A DNA stretch of 64,000 nucleotides from Desulfuromusa kysingii (GCF_900107645.1 NZ_FNQN01000004.1:286321-350320), one strand, 5' to 3'; positions 1 through 9,774 are shown, counted from the stretch's first letter. The notes: generated from the letters alone by a model not told the origin. Numbers and translations: made by a program.

Positions 1-577
1 GGCGACTCTGATACGGCTTTCTCAGGACATGGAGACGACATTTTTGTGCCGCTTCTAGAATAAACGGCTTATCTCAACTCACGTCCCCACACGGGTGCAT
101 AGGCGGCTTAGAAAAGATGATTGAAATTTTTTTGCGACAATGGCACGGTTCGTTATGATTGGCTTTTACAATACATGCTTCACGTGATCGCAGAAGTGCC
201 GATAATAACGAACGAATATAGTACGAAATAGAATCACACCAAAACAGAAGCAGGCAATGGCGGCATAAGTCTACTTCTGGCCTCTTTTAAAAATGGAAAG
301 ATGCCCCTCTCCACACGACCCTCCATGACATAAGTAAGAACAAAACATACAAAAACCTAGCATTTTCTTAACGGAAACATAACATCCGAAGATTAGAAAT
401 ACCCCTTCATTGATGCAGATATTTGAAATCGAGCAGGGTTCCATTCTGCCCCCTGTCCGAACGGCTCATTCAAAATCTGCCTATCCATAACTCAACGTTA
501 ACAAAATCGATCATCAAGATGCCTATCACCACACAACCTGTTTCTACCCCATGGCCGCAGGCAAGGGCGAATAAATA
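1..577. other. No gene recognised
   Basis: This stretch precedes the first confident gene. I see no open frame with a credible start and ribosome site and no recognisable RNA gene. It probably carries the promoter of the plus-strand operon that begins at 578, but I could not single out a convincing promoter. A weak purine-rich ribosome site lies just before the ATG at 578. Confidence 0.4.
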
Positions 578-1819
578 ATGTTCAAAAAAAATTCTAAAAT
601 ACTGACTAATAACTTAGACATTATTACCTCTATCCTTCTCGTCATTATTTGTGTCGTCATCATTCTTGTTATCCGCCAACTGGATTATTCCAGCTACTCC
701 AAAGGAAGGACTGGCTCAACGATCACTTATGAAAAGTGTAGAGTTCTCAATGTCATTGAGGAAAACCTTAAAAAAAGCAATCTTTCCGAAAAGATACTAG
801 TAGGCAAGCAAAATCTGCAAATTTACTTACTTAGCGGTAAATACAAAGGCGAAACTCTAACGGCAAGCAATCGTCTAAGCGTATACAACAGCGTTCTTGC
901 AAAAAAAGGGCAGAAGTTAACAGTCATTGTTGATGAACTGAAAAACGGCAAGTTTAAAGTTCGCGTTTATAACTATGACAGAGCTCCCTATATTTATATC
1001 TTCGCTTTGATTTTTCTCTTCACAATGGTGTTGATCAGCGGCAAAAAAGGACTCATGTCATGTTTGAGTCTGGTCTACACCCTCGTCAGCATACTGTTCA
1101 TATTTTTACCTTTGATTATGAGAGGTTATTCCCCCGTCTGGTCTTCAATCGGTGTTGTTGTCCTCGTGACCACCGCAAACATGGTTTTTTTGAACGGAAT
1201 CAGCAAGAAGACTTTTTGTGCCATCAGCGGAACAGCCTCAGGAGTTGTCCTTTCTGGACTCATCTTACTTCTCTACAGCAGTTTGGTCCATATCTCGGGA
1301 TTTAAACTAGAGGAGGCGGAAAGCCTTCTTTTTATCCGTCAAAAAACGAGCTTGGGAGTAGAGAATATCCTTTTTGCCGGCATCCTCATCGCAGCCATGG
1401 GTGCTGTTATGGACACGGCTCTGTCCATTGTCTCTGCGATCTATGAGCTGCATGTCAATGTTCAGAATTGTGGTGCCATGAAGCTCTTTAAGACGGGGAT
1501 GAATGTCGGAAAGGATATGATCGGGACCATGTCCAACACCCTGATCTTGGCTTTCGTCGGCTCTGCTCTGTCAACCATCATCGTCCTTGATTTCTATTCA
1601 GTTCAATACAACCACCTAATTAATTCAAACTTTGTCGCCATCGAAATTGTCCAAGCTTTAGCAGGCAGTATGGGGGTCATACTGACCATCCCCATCACTG
1701 CCGCCTTAACTGCCAGATTATTACAGCGAGAAAGCTGGAGTGAGCAACAAAAACGCAACTCCAATATCTCATTAAATGGGACTGAAAAGTCCACTAGCCA
1801 AGGAGACGAACAGAAATGA
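578..1819 (+). CDS. YibE/F-family multipass membrane protein
   Basis: This 413-residue integral membrane protein has one N-terminal hydrophobic helix at about residues 13-34, then a soluble segment to about residue 135. A C-terminal block of six or seven hydrophobic helices follows (about 137-385), including the glycine-rich AAMGAVMDTALSI region at about 270-285. That layout is typical of the YibE/F family (PF07907), whose biochemical role is not established. The stop codon overlaps the start of the metallophosphoesterase gene in an ATGA arrangement, so the two are translationally coupled. The charged Ser/Lys-rich tail probably lies in the cytoplasm. Family call is fairly sure; function is unknown. 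Confidence 0.8.
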   Translation: MFKKNSKILTNNLDIITSILLVIICVVIILVIRQLDYSSYSKGRTGSTITYEKCRVLNVIEENLKKSNLSEKILVGKQNLQIYLLSGKYKGETLTASNRLSVYNSVLAKKGQKLTVIVDELKNGKFKVRVYNYDRAPYIYIFALIFLFTMVLISGKKGLMSCLSLVYTLVSILFIFLPLIMRGYSPVWSSIGVVVLVTTANMVFLNGISKKTFCAISGTASGVVLSGLILLLYSSLVHISGFKLEEAESLLFIRQKTSLGVENILFAGILIAAMGAVMDTALSIVSAIYELHVNVQNCGAMKLFKTGMNVGKDMIGTMSNTLILAFVGSALSTIIVLDFYSVQYNHLINSNFVAIEIVQALAGSMGVILTIPITAALTARLLQRESWSEQQKRNSNISLNGTEKSTSQGDEQK

Positions 1820-3240
1820 ACATGTTACAGCAGTTGTCCCGATTGTTTTTACTTGTCAGTTTTGCCTTAGGAGTTCCCGTTGTGGCAAGCGCTTATGATG
1901 CTTACAACATCACGATTCAGCTTGGCAGCAATGAACAGGAGCTGAACTTTACTTGGTTCACCAGAAGCGAACCAACTGGATATGAAGAACTTATGGTGTA
2001 CGATGTCTCAGACCTATCTGAATCTTATGCTGCGACCTGTACTGAGGTTGATGTCGAAGAAGGAGAATCATTGGGTGGCCCTCCTGGAACGGATACAACC
2101 GATGATACAACTGATGATTCGATTGATGAGGATGACTCAACGGTATACTCCTGCAGAGTCACCTCTGTTAGCGTAGAGGAGAGCAGCACGTATTATTATA
2201 TTCTCGGAGACGGAGATAGCTACACCGAAAGCGTTGATTTCCAAACTGAAGATAGTCAGGACTACAATTTCATTTTTGTCGGAGACCCACAGATCGGTTC
2301 ACACGATACTGAGGAAGATGCAGAAGGATGGAGTGAGACTGTCACAAAGGCGTTGACAACCTTTCCTGAGACCAGCTTTATCTTAAGTGCCGGCGATCAG
2401 GTCAATACCGCATCCTCTGACAGCGAATATGATGGATTTTTCGCAGCAACTGAACTCTCATCGACACCATTTGCTCCCGCACTTGGCAATCATGATACCA
2501 ACGACCTCTACTCCTACCATTTCAGTGTACCTAATGAATCACAAGACTATGGTGTGACCGATGGTGGCGGTGATTATTGGTTTACATATGGTGACACCCT
2601 CTTCATGGTAATAAACACCAACAGCGACAGCAATTCAGAGCATGAAACTTTCGTTGAAGAGGCAATCGAAGCAAATCCAGACGTTCAATGGAAAATAGTT
2701 GTCTTTCACCATTCCATCTTCAGCTCAGCCAGTCATGTCGACGATGTCAATGATATCAGAACCGTCATGTACCCAATCATCGACGATAACGATATCGACA
2801 TGGTTCTTTCAGGTCATGATCACTTCTATGCCCGCACCTATCAGCTATCCGGTGGCGAAATTGTTGAAGGTGGAGCCAGCTACACATCAACTGATCGAAG
2901 ATCTGGTGAAGAGGTAACAAAACATGTCGACCTAGTAGGCGACGTTATCGATATTGATAATAAAAAGATAATCGGACAGACCGTTGTTGTTGATCCGGAG
3001 GGGACGGTATATATCACTGCCAACTCTGCAAGTGGTAGCAAATACTACGACTTTACAGACATTGATGGGTACACTAATTATTACTTCGCCATGTATGAGC
3101 AACTGGAAACACCAACATACCTAAATGTTAAAATCAGCGGTTACACGGTAACAGTTTCTTCTTATCGTACAGACACAGGGGAGCTTCTTGATAGCTATTC
3201 GATCGTAAAAAGTCGAGAAGGTCGCCATGCATATGAATAA
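1816..3240 (+). CDS. Secreted metallophosphoesterase (purple acid phosphatase-like)
   Basis: This 474-residue protein starts with a signal peptide (about residues 1-26, cut near VASA-YDA). All metal-binding motifs of the calcineurin-like phosphoesterase superfamily are visible in order: GDPQIG (about 156), AGDQ (about 192), GNHD (about 223), FHH (about 296) and GHDHFYAR (about 332). The spacing and the last motif resemble purple acid phosphatases, so a di-metal phosphomonoesterase or phosphodiesterase acting outside the cytoplasm is likely. A roughly 25-residue Asp/Thr-rich stretch near residue 90 looks like a low-complexity insertion in the N-terminal beta domain. It overlaps the YibE/F gene by four bases. 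The substrate is unknown. Confidence 0.85.
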   Translation: MNMLQQLSRLFLLVSFALGVPVVASAYDAYNITIQLGSNEQELNFTWFTRSEPTGYEELMVYDVSDLSESYAATCTEVDVEEGESLGGPPGTDTTDDTTDDSIDEDDSTVYSCRVTSVSVEESSTYYYILGDGDSYTESVDFQTEDSQDYNFIFVGDPQIGSHDTEEDAEGWSETVTKALTTFPETSFILSAGDQVNTASSDSEYDGFFAATELSSTPFAPALGNHDTNDLYSYHFSVPNESQDYGVTDGGGDYWFTYGDTLFMVINTNSDSNSEHETFVEEAIEANPDVQWKIVVFHHSIFSSASHVDDVNDIRTVMYPIIDDNDIDMVLSGHDHFYARTYQLSGGEIVEGGASYTSTDRRSGEEVTKHVDLVGDVIDIDNKKIIGQTVVVDPEGTVYITANSASGSKYYDFTDIDGYTNYYFAMYEQLETPTYLNVKISGYTVTVSSYRTDTGELLDSYSIVKSREGRHAYE

Positions 3241-3355
3241 TGAGTCCTGGAAGAATGAATGGAAATATTGCTTTTTTTGTGAAGATTCAGATCTGTGATA
3301 ATTGACGATCTTCAATAAATTACGTATTAAAATTTTTAAGATAAGGACAAAAACG

Positions 3356-4114
3356 ATGAAAAGATTGTTATGGCTTTTAGTTCTGATTTTACTTTTTATT
3401 GCTGGATGTGGAGATAATGATAGCAGTAGCAACGGTGTCTCTTCAGGATTCACCTCGTCAATGATTGACGATGATACCTATTATCTCTCTTATGAGAAAG
3501 ATGGTGAAACCGTACAATCAACGATCTATTTCTCAGATGGGACTGCAACAGTTATTGATGAATGGTACGACAGTGAGGGTAACTACCTGTACAGGGGCAC
3601 ATATCAGCTTATAGTCACCCTGAATGACGATGGGTCTCTCACAGCGACAAGCAGCTCTTCTGACGAAGAAGACACCCTTTCTGAAAGCAGCGATTACACT
3701 GTCGAATGGTCTTTTGATTCAGATTCCTGGATCGATGATTGGCATACTGAGATTCCTGACGATTGGTACGAGACGAATGAATTTACCTCCGACATGATCG
3801 ACAACGATATTTATTATGTATCTTATCAGGATGGATTATATACTGTTCAGGAGACCATTACTTTTTCTGGTGATGCGGTCCTGGTTTCTAAGAATTATTA
3901 CGATGACAATGGAGTCTGGAGTTCATCTGAAGAGGATACCTCCTATGTTATTACCCTAAATGACGATGGAACCCTCTCCGGAATTACAAACAATGGCATT
4001 GTCACTTTCATCCTTGTCAGCGAAACGGAAGAGTTCCTTTTGGTCTACGCAGCTGATGACAAATACAGCTATACGGGAACAGATAACTGGTACTTCTCTG
4101 ATCCAACAGAATAA
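3356..4114 (+). CDS. Lipoprotein with two tandem repeat domains, unknown function
   Basis: The likely start is the ATG at 3356, not an in-frame TTG at 3302: AAGGA precedes it and translation begins with a clean lipoprotein signal (MKRLLWLL..., lipobox IAGC, Cys about residue 18). The mature part is acidic and rich in Tyr, Ser, Asp and Thr. It contains two copies of one unit, beginning FTSSMIDDDTYY (about residue 32) and FTSDMIDNDIYY (about 143). Each ends near a VTLNDDGSL / ITLNDDGTL strand, so it looks like a duplicated beta domain of about 75-100 residues. I do not recognise a family. It follows the phosphoesterase gene by about 115 bases and may be co-transcribed. Confidence 0.7.
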   Translation: MKRLLWLLVLILLFIAGCGDNDSSSNGVSSGFTSSMIDDDTYYLSYEKDGETVQSTIYFSDGTATVIDEWYDSEGNYLYRGTYQLIVTLNDDGSLTATSSSSDEEDTLSESSDYTVEWSFDSDSWIDDWHTEIPDDWYETNEFTSDMIDNDIYYVSYQDGLYTVQETITFSGDAVLVSKNYYDDNGVWSSSEEDTSYVITLNDDGTLSGITNNGIVTFILVSETEEFLLVYAADDKYSYTGTDNWYFSDPTE

Positions 4115-4272
4115 ATCTGCTCAAAAGAGCAGGAAGACTAACAAAAGAAGGAAACTAAACCACTTAAAATTGATAGTATGACGGTGCTAGCTTAATTTTA
4201 TCTGTGCACTGCGGTCAGCAGAGAGGCTACTTTCTAAATAATCCCTTCAACTAAAGCGACAAACGATAAAGA

Positions 4273-4291
4273 GGAGCACCTTTTGTGCTCC
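4273..4291. terminator. Bidirectional terminator hairpin
   Basis: A seven-base stem GGAGCAC / GTGCTCC with a CTTTT loop is flanked by AAAG on the left and CCTTT on the right. It lies between the convergent lipoprotein gene (ends 4114) and M20 amidohydrolase gene (ends 4393), where a shared terminator is expected. Confidence 0.65.
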
Positions 4292-4392
4292 CCTTTGTTG
4301 ACGCACTTACTCAATCCCATCCGGTAAATCTTTTAAAGATTTCAGCTTAATCATAGTCATTGTTGCTTCAACGCTGAGTTCCCATTAAGGTT

Positions 4393-5577
4393 TCAAGTCG
4401 CAATAGCCAGAGATTTATCGAGCAACTTAAAAGCTGTTCTGACAAACAGTTCCGTTCCAAAAAGCAATGCGCCTTCATCAATATCGAACATAGGATGATG
4501 GTGTGGGTAGACTGTGCTTTTCTTAGTATCGTGAATCCCAACAAAAGCAAAAGCACCAGGTGCGTGTGCAAGGTAGGAAGAAAAATCTTCACCAGCCATG
4601 GTTCGGTGTATAGCAGAGACCTTTTCAGCACCAACAGTTTCTGCCGCAGCTTGACGTGCATATTTCGCAATCACCGGATCATTGGACAGCAACGCGTTGC
4701 CCTGCTGAAATGACAGTTCATACGTTGCATCATATGCTTTGCAAATTTGATCGATGACCGTTTCAAAACGTTCTAAGAGCTTCTCCCCTTCTGGATACAA
4801 AAAGCGAATCGAGCCTTCGATCTCAACCTTCTCAGGAATGATCGTCGAGCTTGTTCCAGCTTGAATTTTTGTAATCATAATAGCTGCAGGATCAAGAGCA
4901 TCGACTTGTCGGGTTTGGATCCCCTGAATGGCCTGGATAATCAGCGTAGAAACATAGATTGGATCAATGGATTTATGTGCAAATCCCGCATGTCCTCCAC
5001 GACCGTTCACAGTGAGATTAAAATAATACGATGCAGCCATTTGCGGTCCATCCACAATGTCAACACTGCCTGTTGCACATTGAGACCACAGATGCATTCC
5101 GAATACAGCATCGACTTTCGGATCCAACATGACACCATCTTCGATCACTTTCCAAGCGCCAGCATCTTCTTCATTCGGTTGAAAAAGAATTTTCACTGTC
5201 CCGGAAAACTGTTCTCGCAGAGAAAAAATAATGCGCGATGCGACTAAAAGCATTGCCATGTGACCATCATGGCCACAAGCATGCATTATTCCAGGGGATT
5301 CTGAAGCATAAGCTAAACCCGTTTCCTCAAAAACAGGGAGCGCATCCATATCGGAACGCAATAATACGGTGCGTCCTGGTTTCGTCCCCTCTATAGTAGC
5401 AACGACACCTGTCCCGGCGATAGGATTGGGATGAAGACCAAGATCTTTCAGGTATGCGATGATTTTTTTTTGGGTGTTAAATTCCGCAAATCCGATTTCA
5501 GGGTGGCGATGAAAATACCTGCGCAATTCCTTTAATTCATCGGAAAAAGATTGAACTTTTTGTGTTATTTCAAACAT
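4393..5577 (-). CDS. M20 family amidohydrolase (HipO / IAA-amino-acid-hydrolase-like)
   Basis: This 394-residue protein has the M20D layout: RRYFHRHPEIGF near residue 19, RSDMDALPV near 74 with the first metal ligands, MHACGHDGHMAMLL near 98, and an EEDAGAWKVI region near 137 where the catalytic Glu is expected. A GAEKVSA-to-MAGEDFSSYL stretch near the C terminus supplies the last ligands. Members hydrolyse N-acyl amino acids or related amides (hippurate, N-acetyl amino acids, auxin conjugates) with two zinc or manganese ions in the cytoplasm. It is the last gene of the minus-strand operon with a TRAP importer, an aminotransferase and a FAD oxidase. That suggests an imported N-acyl compound is deacylated here, but the exact substrate is not shown. 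Confidence 0.88.
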   Translation of the reverse strand: MFEITQKVQSFSDELKELRRYFHRHPEIGFAEFNTQKKIIAYLKDLGLHPNPIAGTGVVATIEGTKPGRTVLLRSDMDALPVFEETGLAYASESPGIMHACGHDGHMAMLLVASRIIFSLREQFSGTVKILFQPNEEDAGAWKVIEDGVMLDPKVDAVFGMHLWSQCATGSVDIVDGPQMAASYYFNLTVNGRGGHAGFAHKSIDPIYVSTLIIQAIQGIQTRQVDALDPAAIMITKIQAGTSSTIIPEKVEIEGSIRFLYPEGEKLLERFETVIDQICKAYDATYELSFQQGNALLSNDPVIAKYARQAAAETVGAEKVSAIHRTMAGEDFSSYLAHAPGAFAFVGIHDTKKSTVYPHHHPMFDIDEGALLFGTELFVRTAFKLLDKSLAIAT

Positions 5578-5612
5578 ATCAATACAAAAACCTCTATTAG
5601 GAATAAATGTGC

Positions 5613-6785
5613 TTATTGTCTAGATGCAATGTAAGAGCTTAGTCTTTCAACACCCTTTTGAATGTTTTCAAAAGAATTTGCAAAGCAGAAACGGATATAG
5701 CCTTCTCCCATGGGACCAAAAGCAGAGCCGGGAACAGTCATAACGCCAGCATTTTCTAGCAGTTCTCTTGAAAACTCTTCTGAACTTTTGTTGTAGGCGG
5801 AAATGTTCGCCATGACACATAACCCCCCCATAGGTCTTATACATTTGAAACCAGGCATACTTTGGATCCCATCGACAAGAAGATTCATCCGTTTTTCATA
5901 CGCGGAAGCCATCTCTTGAACCTTATCCTGAGATCCTCTGAGCGCTGCCAACGCGGCTTTCTGGATGAAAACGGGCAAACATGAGAGGACAGATTCCTGG
6001 AGCCTAAACATACTTTTCATGATTTTTGGGTGCCCGACAATATAGCCAATTCTCCAACCTGTCATTGCGTAGGTTTTTGATAAACTGTTCATCACCAAAA
6101 CATTGTCTTTGATGCGGTCGTTCTGAGCTAGGCTGTAGTGACCACTCTTCCCATAGGTTAAGGATTCATACACTTCATCGGAGAACACTATTAGATTGTT
6201 ATCATCGATGAGCTGCTCTAGTGACTGAATGTATTCCTCGCTTGCAGTAACTCCCAACGGATTGTTTGGATAATTTAAGATGATACCTTTTGTTCGAGAT
6301 GAGATCGCTTTCTTGAGATCTTCAGGATCGATCTGAAAATTATTTTTTTCATAAACGGGGATGGAGACGCATTTGGCTTTGACCAGTTCAATCTGGGCGA
6401 AGTAGTTCGGGTAACATGGATCGGTTACGATCACTTCATCACCGGGATTCACAGTCGCCAACAGTGACATCATCAAAGCCTCTGTGCCACCGCAGACAAT
6501 CATTACATTGTCCGGTGTTATACGCCGTTTGAGTTGCTGTGTGTATTTATCAGCAACGGCCTGACGCAATTCCAATATTCCCGACGTCGGACTGTAACGG
6601 GTATCTCCACCCTGAATTGATGCAATTGCGGCTTCGCAGATGTGAGATGGAGTCGAAAAATCTGGTTCTCCATTGCAAAGATTCACCACGTCGGGGTACT
6701 CAGGAAGCAAATCAAACATCGCTCTGATTCCAGATGCCGGATAATTTTTTGCGTAATATGAAATGTTTTGATCTGATGGTTTCAT
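5613..6785 (-). CDS. PLP-dependent aminotransferase, class I/II
   Basis: I take the ATG at 6785, giving 390 residues: AAGGA lies 11 bases before it, and homologues start with a short segment before ISYYAKNYPASGIR. A start at 6833 would add 16 basic residues. Fold type I signatures are clear: NYPNNPLG, FSDEVYESLTYG with the cofactor-pairing Asp, the Schiff-base Lys in NSLSKTYAMTGWRIG, and the C-terminal Arg in GYIRFCFAN. The protein should move an amino group between an amino acid and a 2-oxo acid. It sits between TRAP dctM and the amidohydrolase gene, which fits deacylation followed by transamination of an amino acid. Specificity cannot be read from sequence. Confidence 0.88.
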   Translation of the reverse strand: MKPSDQNISYYAKNYPASGIRAMFDLLPEYPDVVNLCNGEPDFSTPSHICEAAIASIQGGDTRYSPTSGILELRQAVADKYTQQLKRRITPDNVMIVCGGTEALMMSLLATVNPGDEVIVTDPCYPNYFAQIELVKAKCVSIPVYEKNNFQIDPEDLKKAISSRTKGIILNYPNNPLGVTASEEYIQSLEQLIDDNNLIVFSDEVYESLTYGKSGHYSLAQNDRIKDNVLVMNSLSKTYAMTGWRIGYIVGHPKIMKSMFRLQESVLSCLPVFIQKAALAALRGSQDKVQEMASAYEKRMNLLVDGIQSMPGFKCIRPMGGLCVMANISAYNKSSEEFSRELLENAGVMTVPGSAFGPMGEGYIRFCFANSFENIQKGVERLSSYIASRQ

Positions 6786-6856
6786 GACATTTTGGTTCCT
6801 TGTCGTCGATTTTCTACGAAATCTCCCCAGCAAAGCCGGGAGAATTTCGTGCTAGA

Positions 6857-8143
6857 TCAGGCCAAAAGACCCAACCAGCGCGGGATAGTCAGCGTGAGTG
6901 CCGGAATATAAGTGATGAGAAGAAGAACAACAAACTCAATCAGAAGAAATGGCCAAATTGCCATGACCACTCTTTCAACGGGAATTTTGCCGACACTACT
7001 TGCGGTAAAAAGGACAAGTCCTAGAGGTGGGGTTGCCACTCCGATTGTTAAATTCATCAGCATGATAATCCCAAAGTGGACAGGATGAATACCAAGCGCC
7101 TCTATCATCGGAAATAAAATTGGTACCAAAATAATGATAGAGACCGTGGGTTCCATAAACATACCAATGATCAGCAGGACAATATTCAACAGCAACAAGA
7201 TGACAAATGGATTTGTAGAAAACTGTGTGACTGCCGCACTCATTTTTTCGGCAAGTTGAAGAACGGTAACAGCAAAACCGCTGATTCCAGACATTGAGAC
7301 AATCAAATGCAACGAAGCCGTCAAAAGGGCTGAACGGATGAAGAGATCAGGTAACCTTTTCAGTTTCAGAGTTTTAGTGACAAAAAGACCGACAAAAAGG
7401 GCATAGACACAAGCGACAGCAGCAGCCTCTGTTGCGGTAAATATCCCAGCCAAGATGCCAACAATAATTATGATCGGCATCAAAAGCGGGATGAGAGCTT
7501 TTCTAAAAATGATAAGACCTTGTCTAAAAGAGGTTCGTTCAGCGCGGAAAGTGTAGTTCCTTTTGATCGAAATAAAATAAGTCAGGATCATCAAAGAGAC
7601 ACCAATAAGTATTCCCGGAACATAACCAGCGACAAATAGGGTCCCAATAGATTGCTCAGCTGCAACCCCAAGAATAATCATTAGAAGACTTGGAGGAATG
7701 ATCGGCCCGATGATTGATGACGACGCGGTAACTGCCACGCTGAAATCTTTGTCATACCCCTCTTTTTCCATGGCAGGAATCATGATCGATCCCAATGCGG
7801 CGGTATCTCCGATAGCCGAACCTGTGATTCCTGCAAACAACATACTGGCGATGATATTGACTTGCCCAAGTCCGCCACGTATGCGCCCAACCAAAAGGTT
7901 TGCAAAACTGACAAGCCTCTGGGTGATTCCTGCTTCATTCATAATCTCCCCAGCGAGAATAAAAAAGGGGACCGCGAGGAAAGGGAATGTTCCCAATTGT
8001 GACCACATACGATTCGGAAGAACTACCAAAGGGACGTCAATAAACAACACCATGACCAGTCCCGTAATTCCTAGAACAAATGCGATGGGCATTCCCAGAA
8101 ATAACGTTAAAATAAAAACTCCAACTATGCTCAGTGTTTCCAT
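6857..8143 (-). CDS. dctM: TRAP transporter large permease subunit
   Basis: This is the 428-residue large membrane subunit of a tripartite ATP-independent periplasmic transporter. It carries the transport path and uses a sodium or proton gradient. About twelve hydrophobic helices are visible, with the family segments GMPIAFVLGITGLVM, FFILAGEIMNEAGI, GAITGSAIGDTAALG-like and GVATPPLGLVLF. I prefer the ATG at 8143, preceded by GGGAG ten bases upstream, over an in-frame TTG at 8167. It lies just after dctQ and before the aminotransferase gene. Length and motifs are normal for DctM. Confidence 0.92.
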   Translation of the reverse strand: METLSIVGVFILTLFLGMPIAFVLGITGLVMVLFIDVPLVVLPNRMWSQLGTFPFLAVPFFILAGEIMNEAGITQRLVSFANLLVGRIRGGLGQVNIIASMLFAGITGSAIGDTAALGSIMIPAMEKEGYDKDFSVAVTASSSIIGPIIPPSLLMIILGVAAEQSIGTLFVAGYVPGILIGVSLMILTYFISIKRNYTFRAERTSFRQGLIIFRKALIPLLMPIIIIVGILAGIFTATEAAAVACVYALFVGLFVTKTLKLKRLPDLFIRSALLTASLHLIVSMSGISGFAVTVLQLAEKMSAAVTQFSTNPFVILLLLNIVLLIIGMFMEPTVSIIILVPILFPMIEALGIHPVHFGIIMLMNLTIGVATPPLGLVLFTASSVGKIPVERVVMAIWPFLLIEFVVLLLITYIPALTLTIPRWLGLLA

Positions 8144-8170
8144 TGAATATTTACTCCCAATTGCCAATAG

Positions 8171-8692
8171 TTACTGTTCTTCGTTGCCAATATTAAATAC
8201 ATCAGTGAGAATGATTTCAATTTGCTGCAAGATAATAAGTGTCATACCTAGAGGGACAGAGCTATAGACCCATATCATTGGTATTCTAAGATAAGCAGAC
8301 CTTGACTTGAGTAGACCGGAAATCATGTCATAGGAAGAGTTGACGACAACACACAAAAAGATAATGATAGAAATCCCAAGGACGAATTTAATCGTTTTTT
8401 GAAGAGTAGTTGGGAGATAGTCAACAAGAAAATCAAGAGCAACATGTGCTTTCTCTCTTACTAAACACACACTACCCAAAAAAGCAGACCACATCATCAG
8501 GTATACTGCTATTTCATACACCCATCCAAGAGGCTGGTTGAGAACATATCGAAAGGCCACCCCAAGAAAAACAATCGTCAGGTTTATGGCCAACATAACA
8601 CCGACGGTAATCTTGCATGCTTGGGAAAAAAAGATGTTCAGTGAAACAAAGCTTTTAAATAAACGGTAAAATATGTTTTTTTGAGGATTCAA
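8171..8692 (-). CDS. dctQ: TRAP transporter small permease subunit
   Basis: This 173-residue protein has four hydrophobic helices and the DctQ segment RYVLNQPLGWVYEIAVYLMMW near the first third, followed by VCLVREKAHVALDFL. DctQ packs against DctM and is needed for transport. The gene lies 27 bases before the preferred dctM start and 74 bases after dctP, and a strong hairpin occupies the gap after dctP. Length is typical. Confidence 0.9.
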   Translation of the reverse strand: MNPQKNIFYRLFKSFVSLNIFFSQACKITVGVMLAINLTIVFLGVAFRYVLNQPLGWVYEIAVYLMMWSAFLGSVCLVREKAHVALDFLVDYLPTTLQKTIKFVLGISIIIFLCVVVNSSYDMISGLLKSRSAYLRIPMIWVYSSVPLGMTLIILQQIEIILTDVFNIGNEEQ

Positions 8693-8721
8693 TTGGTCAC
8701 ATCCCTCTCTACAAAATAAAG

Positions 8722-8755
8722 TTTTGCCTCCCGATAACGTATGCGGGAGGCAAAA
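8722..8755 (-). promoter_or_regulatory. Intercistronic hairpin between dctP and dctQ
   Basis: A perfect 12-base-pair inverted repeat (TTTTGCCTCCCG / CGGGAGGCAAAA) with a ten-base loop fills the gap between dctP and dctQ. On the minus-strand transcript an A/U-rich stretch follows, not a clean U-run. Such structures often stabilise the upstream message or partly stop transcription. Either would give more periplasmic binding protein than membrane subunit. Confidence 0.6.
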
Positions 8756-8766
8756 GCTTTTAAAGG

Positions 8767-9774
8767 TTAGCGGTTAATGGCTTTGGAGGCCCGTTCCAAA
8801 AAGTCTTTACCGATTTTGCCTTCCCAATCAGAATACACAGATTGGGTTGCTTCTCTAAATCTGACAATTTCACTGTCGGGCAATGAGTTCACTTGGAGCT
8901 TTTTCTTCAGCATTTCAATTTTTTCAGCGTCGTCCTGACGCACTAACTCTCTTTGATACGCGGCAGCTTCAGTAAATGATTCTTGAATTGCGGTTTGAAT
9001 ATCAGCGGGCAATCCATCAAAAAAGTTTTTGTTAATCATGGTTAATCCGGACAGATAAACATGGCGAGTTAAAGAAAAGTACTTTTGTACCTCATAAAAT
9101 TTCATCGTGTAAAATAGTGACGGGGGATTTTCTTCACCATCGACAACGCCTGTTTGCATCGCGGTGTATAACTCACCAAAAGGCATCGGAGTTGGACTGG
9201 CACCAAGAGCTTCAAAAGCCGAAACATGAACCGGTGCTTTCATTGTTCTAATCTTGAGACCTTTCATGTCTTCAAGGGTTTTAATGGGACGCGCATTGTT
9301 ACTCACATGTCGAAAACCGTTTTCCATGAAACCCAAAACATAAGCATTCCCGACACTTTCACTTAAAAGTTCCTCTCCGATAGGGCCGTTTATAATGGTA
9401 TCAACGTCCTCGTAATCATTGAAGAAATAAGGAAGGTCTAATAACGCCCATTTGGGATTATAGTCGTACAAAGCAAATGTTCCTGTCAGTGCCATTTGGG
9501 CAATCCCCATTTGGACACTATCTGCGGCCTGAACATCACCACCTAGAGTCCCTTGAGGAAAGATTGTAACTTCAACCCGTCCATCAGTCCGCTCAGCAAC
9601 AAGATTCTTAAATTTCACATACCCTTTATGGTACGCATGTGATGTTGGAACCGTATGAGCAAGTTTTATTTTGATTTTATCGGCTGAGAAAGAGAAACTA
9701 GGAACAATGAAAAAGGTCGTTAGAATTAAAGAAAAAAGAAACAGGAATGGCTTTGATTTTACGTGTTTTTGCAT
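8767..9774 (-). CDS. dctP: TRAP transporter periplasmic substrate-binding protein
   Basis: The ATG at 9774 gives 335 residues and has AGGAG nine bases upstream. A signal peptide follows (about 1-28, FLFLFSLILTTFFIVPSFSFSA). The mature part shows the DctP family pattern: KIKLAHTVPTSHAYHKG at the start, FPQGTLGGDVQAADSVQMG, a MENGFRHVSN segment, the carboxylate-binding Arg region KIRTMKAPVHVSAFEALGA, and GVVDGEENPPS. Such proteins bind an organic acid in the periplasm and deliver it to DctQM. Together with the neighbouring oxidase, aminotransferase and amidohydrolase genes, a hydroxy-acid or N-acyl amino acid ligand is likely. The precise ligand is unknown. Confidence 0.92.
   Translation of the reverse strand: MQKHVKSKPFLFLFSLILTTFFIVPSFSFSADKIKIKLAHTVPTSHAYHKGYVKFKNLVAERTDGRVEVTIFPQGTLGGDVQAADSVQMGIAQMALTGTFALYDYNPKWALLDLPYFFNDYEDVDTIINGPIGEELLSESVGNAYVLGFMENGFRHVSNNARPIKTLEDMKGLKIRTMKAPVHVSAFEALGASPTPMPFGELYTAMQTGVVDGEENPPSLFYTMKFYEVQKYFSLTRHVYLSGLTMINKNFFDGLPADIQTAIQESFTEAAAYQRELVRQDDAEKIEMLKKKLQVNSLPDSEIVRFREATQSVYSDWEGKIGKDFLERASKAINR

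Noticed and set aside
138..165. TGGCACG-like -24 element near the left end
   Set aside because: There is no GC at the -12 position with correct spacing.
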